Assembly: GCF_002736205.1 (NCBI RefSeq)
Contig: NZ_CP024091.1
Span: forward strand, 1,798,001 to 1,862,000
Direction of reading: 5' to 3'
Origin: Pedobacter ginsengisoli
GTDB taxonomy: Bacteria > Bacteroidota > Bacteroidia > Sphingobacteriales > Sphingobacteriaceae
DNA length: 64,000 bases
Positions 34,633 through 42,513 of the stretch are shown here, piece after piece. The translations under genes were made by a program, and so were the position numbers. Under the pieces are notes generated by a model. It ran no database searches, was not told the origin of the DNA, and saw only the letters and a program-made list of their open reading frames with translations. Within the stretch, counting starts at the first letter, position 1. Every line of letters begins with the position of its first letter.

Positions 34633-35607
34633 ATGCATAAAAATCTCTTTGTACTTGGTATGAGTTGTTTGTTGATGTTGGGTTCAGCAGAATCTGTTCT
34701 GGCATCAAAAAAAAATATAACTGTTAGCCCCCAGGCAGAAGCTAACCCTAAAGATTTAATTGGCCGCTGGGACATCACGATTGATGAGAATGGAAAATCA
34801 GCACCATCATGGTTAGAAGTAAAGCTTTCTGGTTTAAAAACACTTGTAGGCTATTTTGTTGGATCTAGCGGAAGTGCCCGTCCGGTAGCTAAAGTAAATT
34901 TCGACAATGGTAAATTCAGTTTCACAATTCCACCTCAGTGGGAAGATGGAGGTCAGGATTTTGTGATCGAAGGTGAAGTTATTGGAGATGCTATTCAGGG
35001 AACAATTACTACAAACGAAGGTAAAAAGTACAATTGGAAAGGAGTAAAGGCTCCGTATTTAAAAAGAACCGCTGCTCCGGTTTGGGGCAAAACCATTAAC
35101 CTGTTTAACGGAAAAGACTTAACCGGATGGAAAGCAATGGGCCAAAACCAATGGATAGTAAAAGACGGTGTTTTAACCAGTCCTAGATCGGGTGCCAACC
35201 TGATTTCTGATCAGAAATTTACCGACTTTAAATTGCATGTTGAATTCAGATACCAAAAAGGAAGCAATAGCGGTGTATATTTAAGAGGCAGACATGAAGT
35301 TCAGATAGAAGATAGCCCGAAAGAGCAACATCCATCAAGTGTGTTATTTAGTGGTATTTACGGCTTCCTTACACCTAGTGAGATCAATGCATTAGGCCCA
35401 AATACATGGCAAACTTTTGATATTACTTTAATAGGCAGAATGGTTACTGTGGTTGTTAACGGAAAAACTGTTATTACTAATCAGGAAATTCCAGGAATTA
35501 CCGGTGGTGCGCTGGATAGCAATGAAGGTGAACCCGGACCAATTTATATCCAGGGAGATCACGGTCCGATTGAATTTAAAAAGATAGTGATTACACCGGC
35601 TAAATAA
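34633..35607 (+). CDS. DUF1080 (3-keto-disaccharide hydrolase-like) secreted protein
   Basis: This 324-aa protein has an N-terminal signal peptide (cleavage near VLASKK). The first module (about 35-140) is a small beta-barrel beginning DLIGRWDITIDENGKSAPSW. The second (about 150-324) is DUF1080: INLFNGKDLTGWKAMG, FTDFKLHVEFRYQKGSNSGVYLRG and HGPIEFKKIVI. This concanavalin-like fold is common in Bacteroidota and has been linked to cleavage of 3-keto-glycosides. It may work with Gfo/Idh/MocA enzymes such as the one at 31516, which can generate keto-sugars, but they are not in one operon. Confidence 0.9.
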   Translation: MHKNLFVLGMSCLLMLGSAESVLASKKNITVSPQAEANPKDLIGRWDITIDENGKSAPSWLEVKLSGLKTLVGYFVGSSGSARPVAKVNFDNGKFSFTIPPQWEDGGQDFVIEGEVIGDAIQGTITTNEGKKYNWKGVKAPYLKRTAAPVWGKTINLFNGKDLTGWKAMGQNQWIVKDGVLTSPRSGANLISDQKFTDFKLHVEFRYQKGSNSGVYLRGRHEVQIEDSPKEQHPSSVLFSGIYGFLTPSEINALGPNTWQTFDITLIGRMVTVVVNGKTVITNQEIPGITGGALDSNEGEPGPIYIQGDHGPIEFKKIVITPAK

Positions 35608-35612
35608 AGTCG

Positions 35613-36731
35613 TTAATTCCTTTTTTTATAATTCCATATCGCCCAAGCATTTAATATAAGGGCATATATACCAACAGTTACTAACTGGGGTAATATGTCC
35701 TTAAATCCACTTCCCTTAAGAATTACCATTCGCATTACTTCTATAAGATAACTTACCGGGTTAAATCGTGAAACTATCTTTGCCCATTCCGGCATACTAT
35801 CAATAGAGGTGAACAAACCGCCCATCAAAATAAAAATCATCATGAAAAAGAACATGATAAACATTGCCTGCTGTTGAGTATCACAAAAGGTAGAAACTAA
35901 AAGACCAAAGCCTAAAATAGCCAACAAAAAAACTGATGCAAAAAGGTACAATACCAACAAATTTCCGAGTGGAACAATACCATAAATTAACCACGACACC
36001 AACAAACCCAATGTAAAAACCACATTACCTAGCATCCAAAAAGGAATAAGTTTACCCAATATAAAATGATGTTTCTTTATTGGTGTTACATTAATCTGTT
36101 CAATGGTACCAAACTCTTTTTCTTTTACAATATTCAGTGCTGAAAGAAATCCTCCAATCATGGTAACTAATATGGCCAGAATACCTGGCACCATAAAAAA
36201 CTTGTATTTAAGCTGAGGATTAAAAAGGTTTGAAGAAGTGACCTCTATTACAGCAGGCTCGTTAAATTTTGAAGAGGGAAGCAACTGTAACCTTATACTG
36301 TTATTAAAATCTTTTACAATAGCACCTAGATATGCCCCACCAAGGTTTGCCTTCACTCCATTTATGGCATTTACAGCAATAAATAGATGCTGGTGCCCTT
36401 CGCGGACAAGATTCCTTTCAAACCCATGAGGAATTTCCAGAATCAAATCTGCATTGTCTGTCTCAACCAATTTCATTCCCTCATTAAAAGAACTATTATA
36501 CCCTGTAAGTTTAAAGTAACCAGAAGCAGTAACTTTAGAAATCAGTTTTTGGGAATAGCTGGAATGATCATGATCAACCACTGAAAGGTTGATGTTTTTT
36601 ACTTCATAATTTGCTGCAAGAGGCAAAATTATTAACTGCATAACAGGCATTACCATTATAAGCAACAGGATAGCTTTATTGCGGAAAATCTGCCTGAATT
36701 CTTTTTCCAGTAAAAAACGGATCGTTCTCAT
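35613..36731 (-). CDS. ABC-2 type permease, second membrane subunit of efflux system (YbhR-like)
   Basis: This 372-aa protein has one N-terminal transmembrane helix, a large periplasmic loop (about 45-175) and five C-terminal helices, the ABC-2 permease layout of YbhS/YbhR/YhhJ. Motifs include RFLLEKEFRQIFRNKAILLL at the start and NPVSYLIEVMRMVILKG near the end. It is the last gene of the tetR-tolC-hlyD-ABC operon and overlaps the preceding permease by 4 bp (ATGA). It probably dimerises with that paralogue to form the export channel. The substrate is unknown; relatives export drugs or cationic compounds. Confidence 0.92.
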   Translation of the reverse strand: MRTIRFLLEKEFRQIFRNKAILLLIMVMPVMQLIILPLAANYEVKNINLSVVDHDHSSYSQKLISKVTASGYFKLTGYNSSFNEGMKLVETDNADLILEIPHGFERNLVREGHQHLFIAVNAINGVKANLGGAYLGAIVKDFNNSIRLQLLPSSKFNEPAVIEVTSSNLFNPQLKYKFFMVPGILAILVTMIGGFLSALNIVKEKEFGTIEQINVTPIKKHHFILGKLIPFWMLGNVVFTLGLLVSWLIYGIVPLGNLLVLYLFASVFLLAILGFGLLVSTFCDTQQQAMFIMFFFMMIFILMGGLFTSIDSMPEWAKIVSRFNPVSYLIEVMRMVILKGSGFKDILPQLVTVGIYALILNAWAIWNYKKRN

Positions 36732-37834
36732 GCCAGTCTGATTTTAAAACTTTTTAAACTCACCACTAATAAAACTATAGTAATACCACCTAAAATTAAT
36801 GTCTCTTTCCAGATAGACATAAAGCCTAAACCTTTAATCATAATAGATTTAACAATTAAATAGAACCATTTTGCCGGAACCAGATTCGAAATTAGCTGTA
36901 AAGGGTAAGGCATGTTTTCTATTGGGAACATAAACCCACTAAAAAGTACAGTTGGCAAAAACATTCCCATCAATGAAATCAACATGGCCATTTGCTGGGA
37001 ATTTGTTTTTACGGATATAAAAATACCCAAACTAAGGCATGTAATAATAAACAGTGTACTTTCTGCAAAAAGCAAGGCTACACTTCCATTAACCGGCAAG
37101 TCAAGCACATACACGCTCAACAGAAGAATAGAAGCTACATTGATCAGCGAAAGGATAAGATAAGGCACCGCTTTAGAAAGAATAACCAGCAAAGGACTAA
37201 ATGGTGAAACCAGTAAAATCTCCATTGTTCCCGTTTCTTTTTCTTTTACAATTGAAATAGCCGTCATCATTACACAAACCAACATCAGTACCAGGGCCAT
37301 TACCCCTGGAACAAAATTATGTGCCCCCTTTAATTGCGGATTATACAACATCCTTGCCTCAGGAACTATTGAATAAGGTATGGCTGCAGTTTTATCAATT
37401 GACCTTTGGTAGTCCTGAATAATTGAAGAAACGTAATTTGTGAGCATAGTAGCTGTATTTGGATCAGAAGCATCAGCAAGAATCTGAATTTGTGCCTTGT
37501 GCTGATGAAGAAGCGCTTCATTAAACCCGGCAGGAAAAACTACGGCCATTTTAATTTTCCCCTGCTTAAATGCCGCTTCAATTTGCACATTGTTCATCGC
37601 AATGTTTTTAATCTCAAAATATCTACTAGCGGCTATCTTATTGATGATTTGTTGGGACGCCTCATCTTTAGCCTGATCCATAACAATTATCTCAGAGTTT
37701 TTAACTTCATTTGTCAAAGCAAATCCAAAAATGAGAATCTGGATTACTGGCATGCCAAATAAGATTAATAGGGTCTTTTTGTCCCTCCAAACATGAGCAA
37801 ATTCCTTTTTTACAAAGTTGATAAACTGTTCCAT
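36728..37834 (-). CDS. ABC-2 type permease, first membrane subunit of efflux system (YbhS-like)
   Basis: The frame is open back to 37873, but the ATG at 37834 (protein MEQFINFVKKEF) lies 4 bp after the upstream ATPase stop and gives the family-typical start, so I prefer it (368 aa). Architecture is the same as the next gene: one N-terminal helix, a periplasmic domain, then five helices with GVMALVLMLVCVMMTAIS and IVKEKETGTMEILLVSPFSP, the conserved cytoplasmic ABC-2 motif. LVPAKWFYLIVKSIMIKG ends the core. With the adjoining permease and the two ATPases it would form an inner-membrane exporter coupled to the HlyD adaptor and TolC. Confidence 0.92.
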   Translation of the reverse strand: MEQFINFVKKEFAHVWRDKKTLLILFGMPVIQILIFGFALTNEVKNSEIIVMDQAKDEASQQIINKIAASRYFEIKNIAMNNVQIEAAFKQGKIKMAVVFPAGFNEALLHQHKAQIQILADASDPNTATMLTNYVSSIIQDYQRSIDKTAAIPYSIVPEARMLYNPQLKGAHNFVPGVMALVLMLVCVMMTAISIVKEKETGTMEILLVSPFSPLLVILSKAVPYLILSLINVASILLLSVYVLDLPVNGSVALLFAESTLFIITCLSLGIFISVKTNSQQMAMLISLMGMFLPTVLFSGFMFPIENMPYPLQLISNLVPAKWFYLIVKSIMIKGLGFMSIWKETLILGGITIVLLVVSLKSFKIRLA

Positions 37835-37838
37835 TGCT

Positions 37839-38576
37839 TTAATCACCTCGTTTAGCACCTCTGGCCAGCTCATAAAAAACCTGGTCCATTGAGTTTGCTT
37901 TAAATTGATTTTTTAAATTTTCCGGTGTATCCAGCGCCTCTATTTTTCCATCCACCATAATAGATATGCGGTTACAATACTCTGCCTCGTCCATATAATG
38001 GGTGGTTACAAAAACAGTAATTCCCCTTGCAGATGCCTCATAGATCAGGTCCCAGAATTGTCTTCTGGTTACCGGATCAACCCCTCCGGTAGGTTCATCC
38101 AGAAATACAACTTTTGGGTGATGTAGAACCGCCACAGAAAAGGAAAGTTTCTGTTTCCAACCCAATGGGAGTGAAGCTACAAGTTTTTTGGCTTCATTTT
38201 TTAATCCAAGCTGTTCCAACAGTTCTTCACTTTTAATCTTAATATCCCTATTGGTCAGGCCATAAATACCTCCAAAAAACCTGATATTTTCCTGTACAGT
38301 CAGATCTTCATATAAAGAGAATCGTTGACTCATATAACCTATGTTCTTTTTAATTTCCTCCGTTTCCTTATAAACATCAAAACCTGCTACCGTTGCTACT
38401 CCTGAACTGGGCATAGATAAACCGCAAAGCATGCGCATGGCAGTTGTTTTACCTGCTCCATTAGCCCCCAGAAAACCAAATATTTCGCCCTTTGCCACCT
38501 CAAAGGTAATTTCATTTGTTGCCGTAAAATCTCCAAATCGCTTGGTTAGTTTAACTGCTTTAATTACATATTCCAT
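37839..38576 (-). CDS. ABC transporter ATP-binding protein (YbhF-like, second ATPase)
   Basis: This 245-aa nucleotide-binding domain has Walker A (GANGAGKTT, about residue 38), Q-loop (MSQRFSLYEDL) and Walker B (VVFLDEPTGGVDP). The signature motif reads LPLGWKQKLSF rather than LSGGQ, a degenerate form found in one half of YbhF-type proteins, so this may be the less active ATP site. It lies 2 bp downstream of its paralogue. In E. coli both domains are fused in YbhF; here they are separate genes. Confidence 0.94.
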   Translation of the reverse strand: MEYVIKAVKLTKRFGDFTATNEITFEVAKGEIFGFLGANGAGKTTAMRMLCGLSMPSSGVATVAGFDVYKETEEIKKNIGYMSQRFSLYEDLTVQENIRFFGGIYGLTNRDIKIKSEELLEQLGLKNEAKKLVASLPLGWKQKLSFSVAVLHHPKVVFLDEPTGGVDPVTRRQFWDLIYEASARGITVFVTTHYMDEAEYCNRISIMVDGKIEALDTPENLKNQFKANSMDQVFYELARGAKRGD

Positions 38577-38578
38577 AG

Positions 38579-39499
38579 CTAATTTTTCAATAACTTGATA
38601 AAATAGTCTTCTATAGTTGGAGGTACAGGTTTAATCTCTATTCGGGTTAATCCTTCTGTAATTAGGTAACTCCGGAGCTTATCACCTTCAAAAGAATTCT
38701 TAAAGGAAACATGAGCATATTCACCAAAAGCATAACAATCCATTACACCCGGGTACTTCCTAAGCGCCTTAATCAATTCATACATCCTATCTGCTTTAAT
38801 AGCAAATAGTTGATCTGGATATTGCTGTATCATTTTCTGAGGGGTATTTATAGATAAAATTTTCCCATACTGAATTAGGGCGATGCGGTCGCACAAGGTA
38901 GCCTCGTCCATGTATGGTGTCGATACAAGAATAGTAATACCTTGTCCTTTAAGTCTTTTCAGCATTTCCCAGAATTCTTTTCTAGATACCGGGTCAACTC
39001 CGGTTGTTGGTTCATCCAAAAACAAAACTGTTGGTTTATGAATAAGAGCACAACATAAAGCCAGCTTTTGTTTCATTCCTCCCGATAGCTTTCCCGCCCT
39101 TCTGTCTTTGAAGGGCTCAATTTGTACATAGATATCTTCTATCAGATGATAATTTTGGGCGATGGTGGTCCCAAAAACTGTAGCAAAAAACCGAAGATTT
39201 TCTTCGATAGTCAGATCCGGATAAAGAGAAAATTTGCCTGGCATATAGCCAACCGTTTTTCTGATCTGTTTATAATCGGCAACTACGTCATAACCATCAA
39301 CCTTTGCGGTGCCTTTTTCAGGAAGTAATAAGGTCGTAAGCATCCTGAAAATACTTGTTTTACCTGCACCATCTGGACCAATTAACCCAAATAATTCTCC
39401 TCTATTAACGTCGAAAGAAATATCATCCACAGCCACTAACTGCTCCTTACCGTAAGTTTTACGGAGTTGGTTTACTTCGATGGCTATAGTACTGGTCAT
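38579..39499 (-). CDS. ABC transporter ATP-binding protein (YbhF-like, first ATPase)
   Basis: This 306-aa ABC ATPase has Walker A (GPDGAGKTS), Q-loop (GYMPGKFSLYPDL), a canonical signature (LSGGMKQKLALC), Walker B (TVLFLDEPTTGVDP) and an H-loop region that reads STPYMDEA, with a Pro-Tyr where His is usual. After the core, about 70 extra residues form a C-terminal domain with a VPPTIEDYFIKLL end, typical of drug-exporter ATPases. The start overlaps the hlyD-type stop by 4 bp. Confidence 0.94.
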   Translation of the reverse strand: MTSTIAIEVNQLRKTYGKEQLVAVDDISFDVNRGELFGLIGPDGAGKTSIFRMLTTLLLPEKGTAKVDGYDVVADYKQIRKTVGYMPGKFSLYPDLTIEENLRFFATVFGTTIAQNYHLIEDIYVQIEPFKDRRAGKLSGGMKQKLALCCALIHKPTVLFLDEPTTGVDPVSRKEFWEMLKRLKGQGITILVSTPYMDEATLCDRIALIQYGKILSINTPQKMIQQYPDQLFAIKADRMYELIKALRKYPGVMDCYAFGEYAHVSFKNSFEGDKLRSYLITEGLTRIEIKPVPPTIEDYFIKLLKN

Positions 39500-40398
39500 A
39501 TTTTTTTAGATAAAATGATTTCACCATACATACCTATTTTTAAATAACCATCATTTTTCACCTTTATCTTTACTGCATATACCAGATTTGCGCGCTCATC
39601 TTTTGTTTGTATAGTTTTAGGTGTAAATTCCGCCTTATCGCTAATCCACTCAATTGTCCCCTCATAAGTCTTATACTTACCATCTGCAGCATCTACCAAT
39701 ACTTCAACTTTTTGTCCCAGTTTAACAGTCGGCAACTGGTTACCAGTAATGTATGCTCTTAAAATAATAGACAGTAAATCGCCTACCTTGTATAACGGTT
39801 TACCTACTGAAGCCATTTCATTTACTTCGGCGTACTTAACCAGCACAGTGCCAGCTGTTTCATTTACAATTTTACTTTTGGAAATTTGATCGTTTAATTG
39901 ATCAATTTGTACATTCAATGGAAGTGTTTCTTTACCTAAACTGGTAGAAGTAATGCTCAATGCTGATTCCTGAGCAAGGATCTGTTTTTTAATAATAGCA
40001 ATCTGGGAATTGGCATCATCAAGCTGTTTTGGCGTTGCTGCATCTGCCTTTAGCAGGTTAATGATTCTCTGTTGCTCTCTGTTTGCTTGTTTTAGCTGTT
40101 CCCTGTATGTGGCAATCTGTGCCGATACATCAGGCTTTTTACCTAATATGGCACCAATTTGGGCGATGAGCTGCTTCTTTTTTAAGTACAGTTGTGTGGT
40201 ATCAATATAACCTATAGTTTCGTCTGCTTTTAGTATCTGTCCCTCCACAAGATTCAGTGCCTTAATTGTTCCGTTTGCCTCAGCAGACACTATGGTCTCA
40301 ACAGCTTCAAATGTGCCGGAAGCATCATAAGCTTGTTCTTTTTGCCCGCACGATACCAGAAACAAAGCGGCAGTTAGTGCAAATGCTATTTTCTTCAT
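39496..40398 (-). CDS. HlyD-family periplasmic adaptor lipoprotein (YbhG-like)
   Basis: This 300-aa protein starts with a lipoprotein signal (LFLVSCGQK, lipobox Cys17). A biotinyl-lipoyl domain follows (SAEANGTIKALNLVEGQILKADETIGYIDTTQ), then a long helical hairpin (about 70-170, KQLIAQIGAILGKK to LKADAATPKQLDDANSQIA), then the second lipoyl half (ETAGTVLVKYAEVNEMASVG) and a barrel domain. It bridges the inner-membrane ABC exporter and the outer-membrane TolC channel encoded next to it. The gene lies 18 bp after tolC. Confidence 0.94.
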   Translation of the reverse strand: MKKIAFALTAALFLVSCGQKEQAYDASGTFEAVETIVSAEANGTIKALNLVEGQILKADETIGYIDTTQLYLKKKQLIAQIGAILGKKPDVSAQIATYREQLKQANREQQRIINLLKADAATPKQLDDANSQIAIIKKQILAQESALSITSTSLGKETLPLNVQIDQLNDQISKSKIVNETAGTVLVKYAEVNEMASVGKPLYKVGDLLSIILRAYITGNQLPTVKLGQKVEVLVDAADGKYKTYEGTIEWISDKAEFTPKTIQTKDERANLVYAVKIKVKNDGYLKIGMYGEIILSKKI

Positions 40399-40416
40399 GA
40401 TTATGTTTGTTTAATA

Positions 40417-41679
40417 TTAATTGCCTGTGGTGGTTTGTTTATTGTACAGGGCCATTAGTAATTGTATTTGGTGCATGATCTTGCCTTGTCTGGCCTGATC
40501 TTCAGCATTTACCTCGCGCAAATAATCGCTGGTATTTATAACTCCGTTTTCCAGCTGTGCTGCCGATGTTTCTTTTACACTTGCCCGTAATGCAATAATC
40601 TCATCGTCTGAGTTCAGTAGGTTTGTTTGCTTATCAATTTCCGAATCCTGTTGCTTTACCACAAAATTAGTATTCAGTAAAAAGTTTTCTTTTTGCAGAT
40701 CAATCTCTTTTCTGTTGATATCAATAATTGCCTTTTCCTTTCTGCTGGTATAAAATCCTGACAGGGGCCAACTCATTCTCAGCCCACCTATGGCAAAAGG
40801 CTCCATTGAATTATTCAGCATATTTAATGCAGGTTTGCCAAGGCCACCTTGCAAAAACAAATTAAACTTAGGTAAGTTCCGTGCGGCAATAGCTCGTTCT
40901 TTCACATCCAAACTGTTGCGTTGTTGTTTAAACAAATCAAGCTCCGGGCGTTGGATCTCAGTTTGCAGCACTGGTTGTTCGGGTTTTTGTAGCACTATAT
41001 CTTCCGTAAGTGTTTTATGGATAAATAAGCCTAGTACTTCTATATATCCCTTACGGGTAAATTTCTGCTCTATATTTTTTTGATTTACTTTTAGCAATTC
41101 AGCCTTCAGTATATTTAAGCTACTCTTAAAGGCGATTCCATTGGCTACATTAGCTTTTGCCCGGTCAATACCCAGCTGAATATCTTTTGCCAGTAATTCA
41201 TTCTGCTTTAATTGCGCATCCATTAAAAGTACCCCGAAGAATAACTGGTTAACCCTTTCTTTCAATTTGTACAACTCTACCTCAAGTTTCTGATTTTCAA
41301 CCAAAGCATTAGTGTTAATTGCTTCCTTTTGTTGCCTGATAACACCGCCATCAAACAAAACCTGAGTTCCTTCTGCACTCAAACGATATTGATCTTTACT
41401 CAACTGAGGAACGTTCATCCCGGGAATCTGAATTGGAATTTTTGTTACATCTGACTGATAACTGGCTTGTCCGCTGATATTAAACTGAGGCAGATATCCC
41501 TTTGCAGCGTTATCTACAGAGTAAGCCGCAGTTTTTGAAATCAATTCCAACTGCTTTACCAAAGGATAGTTCTGTCGAGTCAGGGAATAGCATTCTTCAA
41601 GTGAAAGCCTTTCCTGACTTTGCACATTCGTTTGATAAAGCACAAAACAAATGAGGGTGCTGAAAAATATAGATTTCAT
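40417..41679 (-). CDS. TolC-family outer membrane efflux protein
   Basis: This 420-aa protein has a signal peptide (cleavage after NVQSQ) and the two-fold repeated TolC layout of long helices with short barrel strands. RLSLEECYSLTRQNYPLVKQLE is the standard first helix, and the second repeat begins near residue 235. ENGVINTSDYLREVNAEDQARQ near the C-terminus is the conserved late motif. It would form the outer-membrane exit duct for the exporter encoded downstream. A 16-bp palindrome, the likely TetR operator, lies 20 bp upstream of the start. Confidence 0.93.
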   Translation of the reverse strand: MKSIFFSTLICFVLYQTNVQSQERLSLEECYSLTRQNYPLVKQLELISKTAAYSVDNAAKGYLPQFNISGQASYQSDVTKIPIQIPGMNVPQLSKDQYRLSAEGTQVLFDGGVIRQQKEAINTNALVENQKLEVELYKLKERVNQLFFGVLLMDAQLKQNELLAKDIQLGIDRAKANVANGIAFKSSLNILKAELLKVNQKNIEQKFTRKGYIEVLGLFIHKTLTEDIVLQKPEQPVLQTEIQRPELDLFKQQRNSLDVKERAIAARNLPKFNLFLQGGLGKPALNMLNNSMEPFAIGGLRMSWPLSGFYTSRKEKAIIDINRKEIDLQKENFLLNTNFVVKQQDSEIDKQTNLLNSDDEIIALRASVKETSAAQLENGVINTSDYLREVNAEDQARQGKIMHQIQLLMALYNKQTTTGN

Positions 41680-41698
41680 TTCTATTTATTTAGTTGTT

Positions 41699-41714
41699 TT
41701 AATCATTTGATTAA
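41699..41714. promoter_or_regulatory. Candidate TetR operator before the tolC-led efflux genes
   Basis: The palindrome TTAATCA-TT-TGATTAA lies between the tetR stop and the tolC start. The identical 16 bp recur at 42414-42429 in front of tetR, and I noticed no other copy. Two identical sites at exactly the two control points of the regulator and its neighbours are strong evidence for an operator. Confidence 0.75.
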
Positions 41715-41731
41715 CTGCCATATAAATTTTT

Positions 41732-42349
41732 TTAATGGACTTTTAACATTGCGTCAATCCAAACAGGAATCATTTTCTTTCTTTCTTCTGCCATCTTATC
41801 AAAATCCTCTTGTTTCAATTCTCCAATAATTTTAATAAGCGGACTAGCCACAAAAGGAAAAACTGTTAAGCTAATAATGTTTATGATAAAATGCAGTGGG
41901 TTAATTTTGCCGTTTAAAGTTTCATTCAGTTGCTGATAAAAATGAGATTTTAATAAAATCTCCTTAACATTCATATTTGTCGCCAGTTTTTCAGGATTGG
42001 ATCTTATTTCACTTAAAATAAATAGAGGCATGTCTGGTTGTACTCTTAACAAATTGATGTAGTTCTCGGCAACAAGAGCAATCTTTTCAGTTAAGCTCAA
42101 TCCCTCATTGTTCAGCAATCCTTTAATTCCCATTAAAAACTGCTGTATGTTCTCCATCATTACAATATCAAACAGCTTTTCTTTACTTCTAAAATAGTAG
42201 TTTAGCAAGGCAAGATTTATACCGGCTTCTTCAGCAATATCTCTGGTACGCGTGCCCGAATATCCTTTTTTTGTAAATACCAAATTGGCTGCTGCTTTAA
42301 TCTTTTCTTCTGTGCTGCTATCTGCTTCTACATTTAATTTTTTACTCAT
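41732..42349 (-). CDS. TetR/AcrR-family repressor of the efflux operon
   Basis: This 205-aa regulator has an N-terminal TetR helix-turn-helix (about 12-60: IKAAANLVFTKKGYSGTRTR, then DIAEEAGINLALLNYYFRSKEKLF) with the typical LLNYYF recognition helix. The ligand-binding domain is all-helical, with a FLMGIKGLLNNEG start. It resembles CecR/YbiH, the regulator beside ybhGFSR in E. coli. It is encoded directly upstream of and in line with the tolC-hlyD-ABC genes and likely represses both itself and them through the shared palindromes. Confidence 0.93.
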   Translation of the reverse strand: MSKKLNVEADSSTEEKIKAAANLVFTKKGYSGTRTRDIAEEAGINLALLNYYFRSKEKLFDIVMMENIQQFLMGIKGLLNNEGLSLTEKIALVAENYINLLRVQPDMPLFILSEIRSNPEKLATNMNVKEILLKSHFYQQLNETLNGKINPLHFIINIISLTVFPFVASPLIKIIGELKQEDFDKMAEERKKMIPVWIDAMLKVH

Positions 42350-42399
42350 CTTTCTGTTGTAACATATTAAGTCCTACAAATATAAAACTAAATATTTCA

Positions 42400-42430
42400 T
42401 TTAATCAAATAATTTAATCATTTGATTAAA
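42400..42430. promoter_or_regulatory. Candidate TetR operator (double site) in the tetR-sulP intergenic region
   Basis: An 11-bp inverted repeat (TTTAATCAAAT at 42400-42410, ATTTGATTAAA at 42420-42430) encloses a second full palindrome TTAATCA-TT-TGATTAA (42414-42429) identical to the one before tolC. The site lies 51 bp upstream of tetR and about 85 bp upstream of the divergent sulP gene, which could therefore also be affected. Confidence 0.72.
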
Positions 42431-42513
42431 TACATACATATAAAGCCTGGTAATGCCCAAATCAAGTATTTTTTCTACTTTTGATCTATACTTTCTACGT
42501 ATCAACCTTACAT

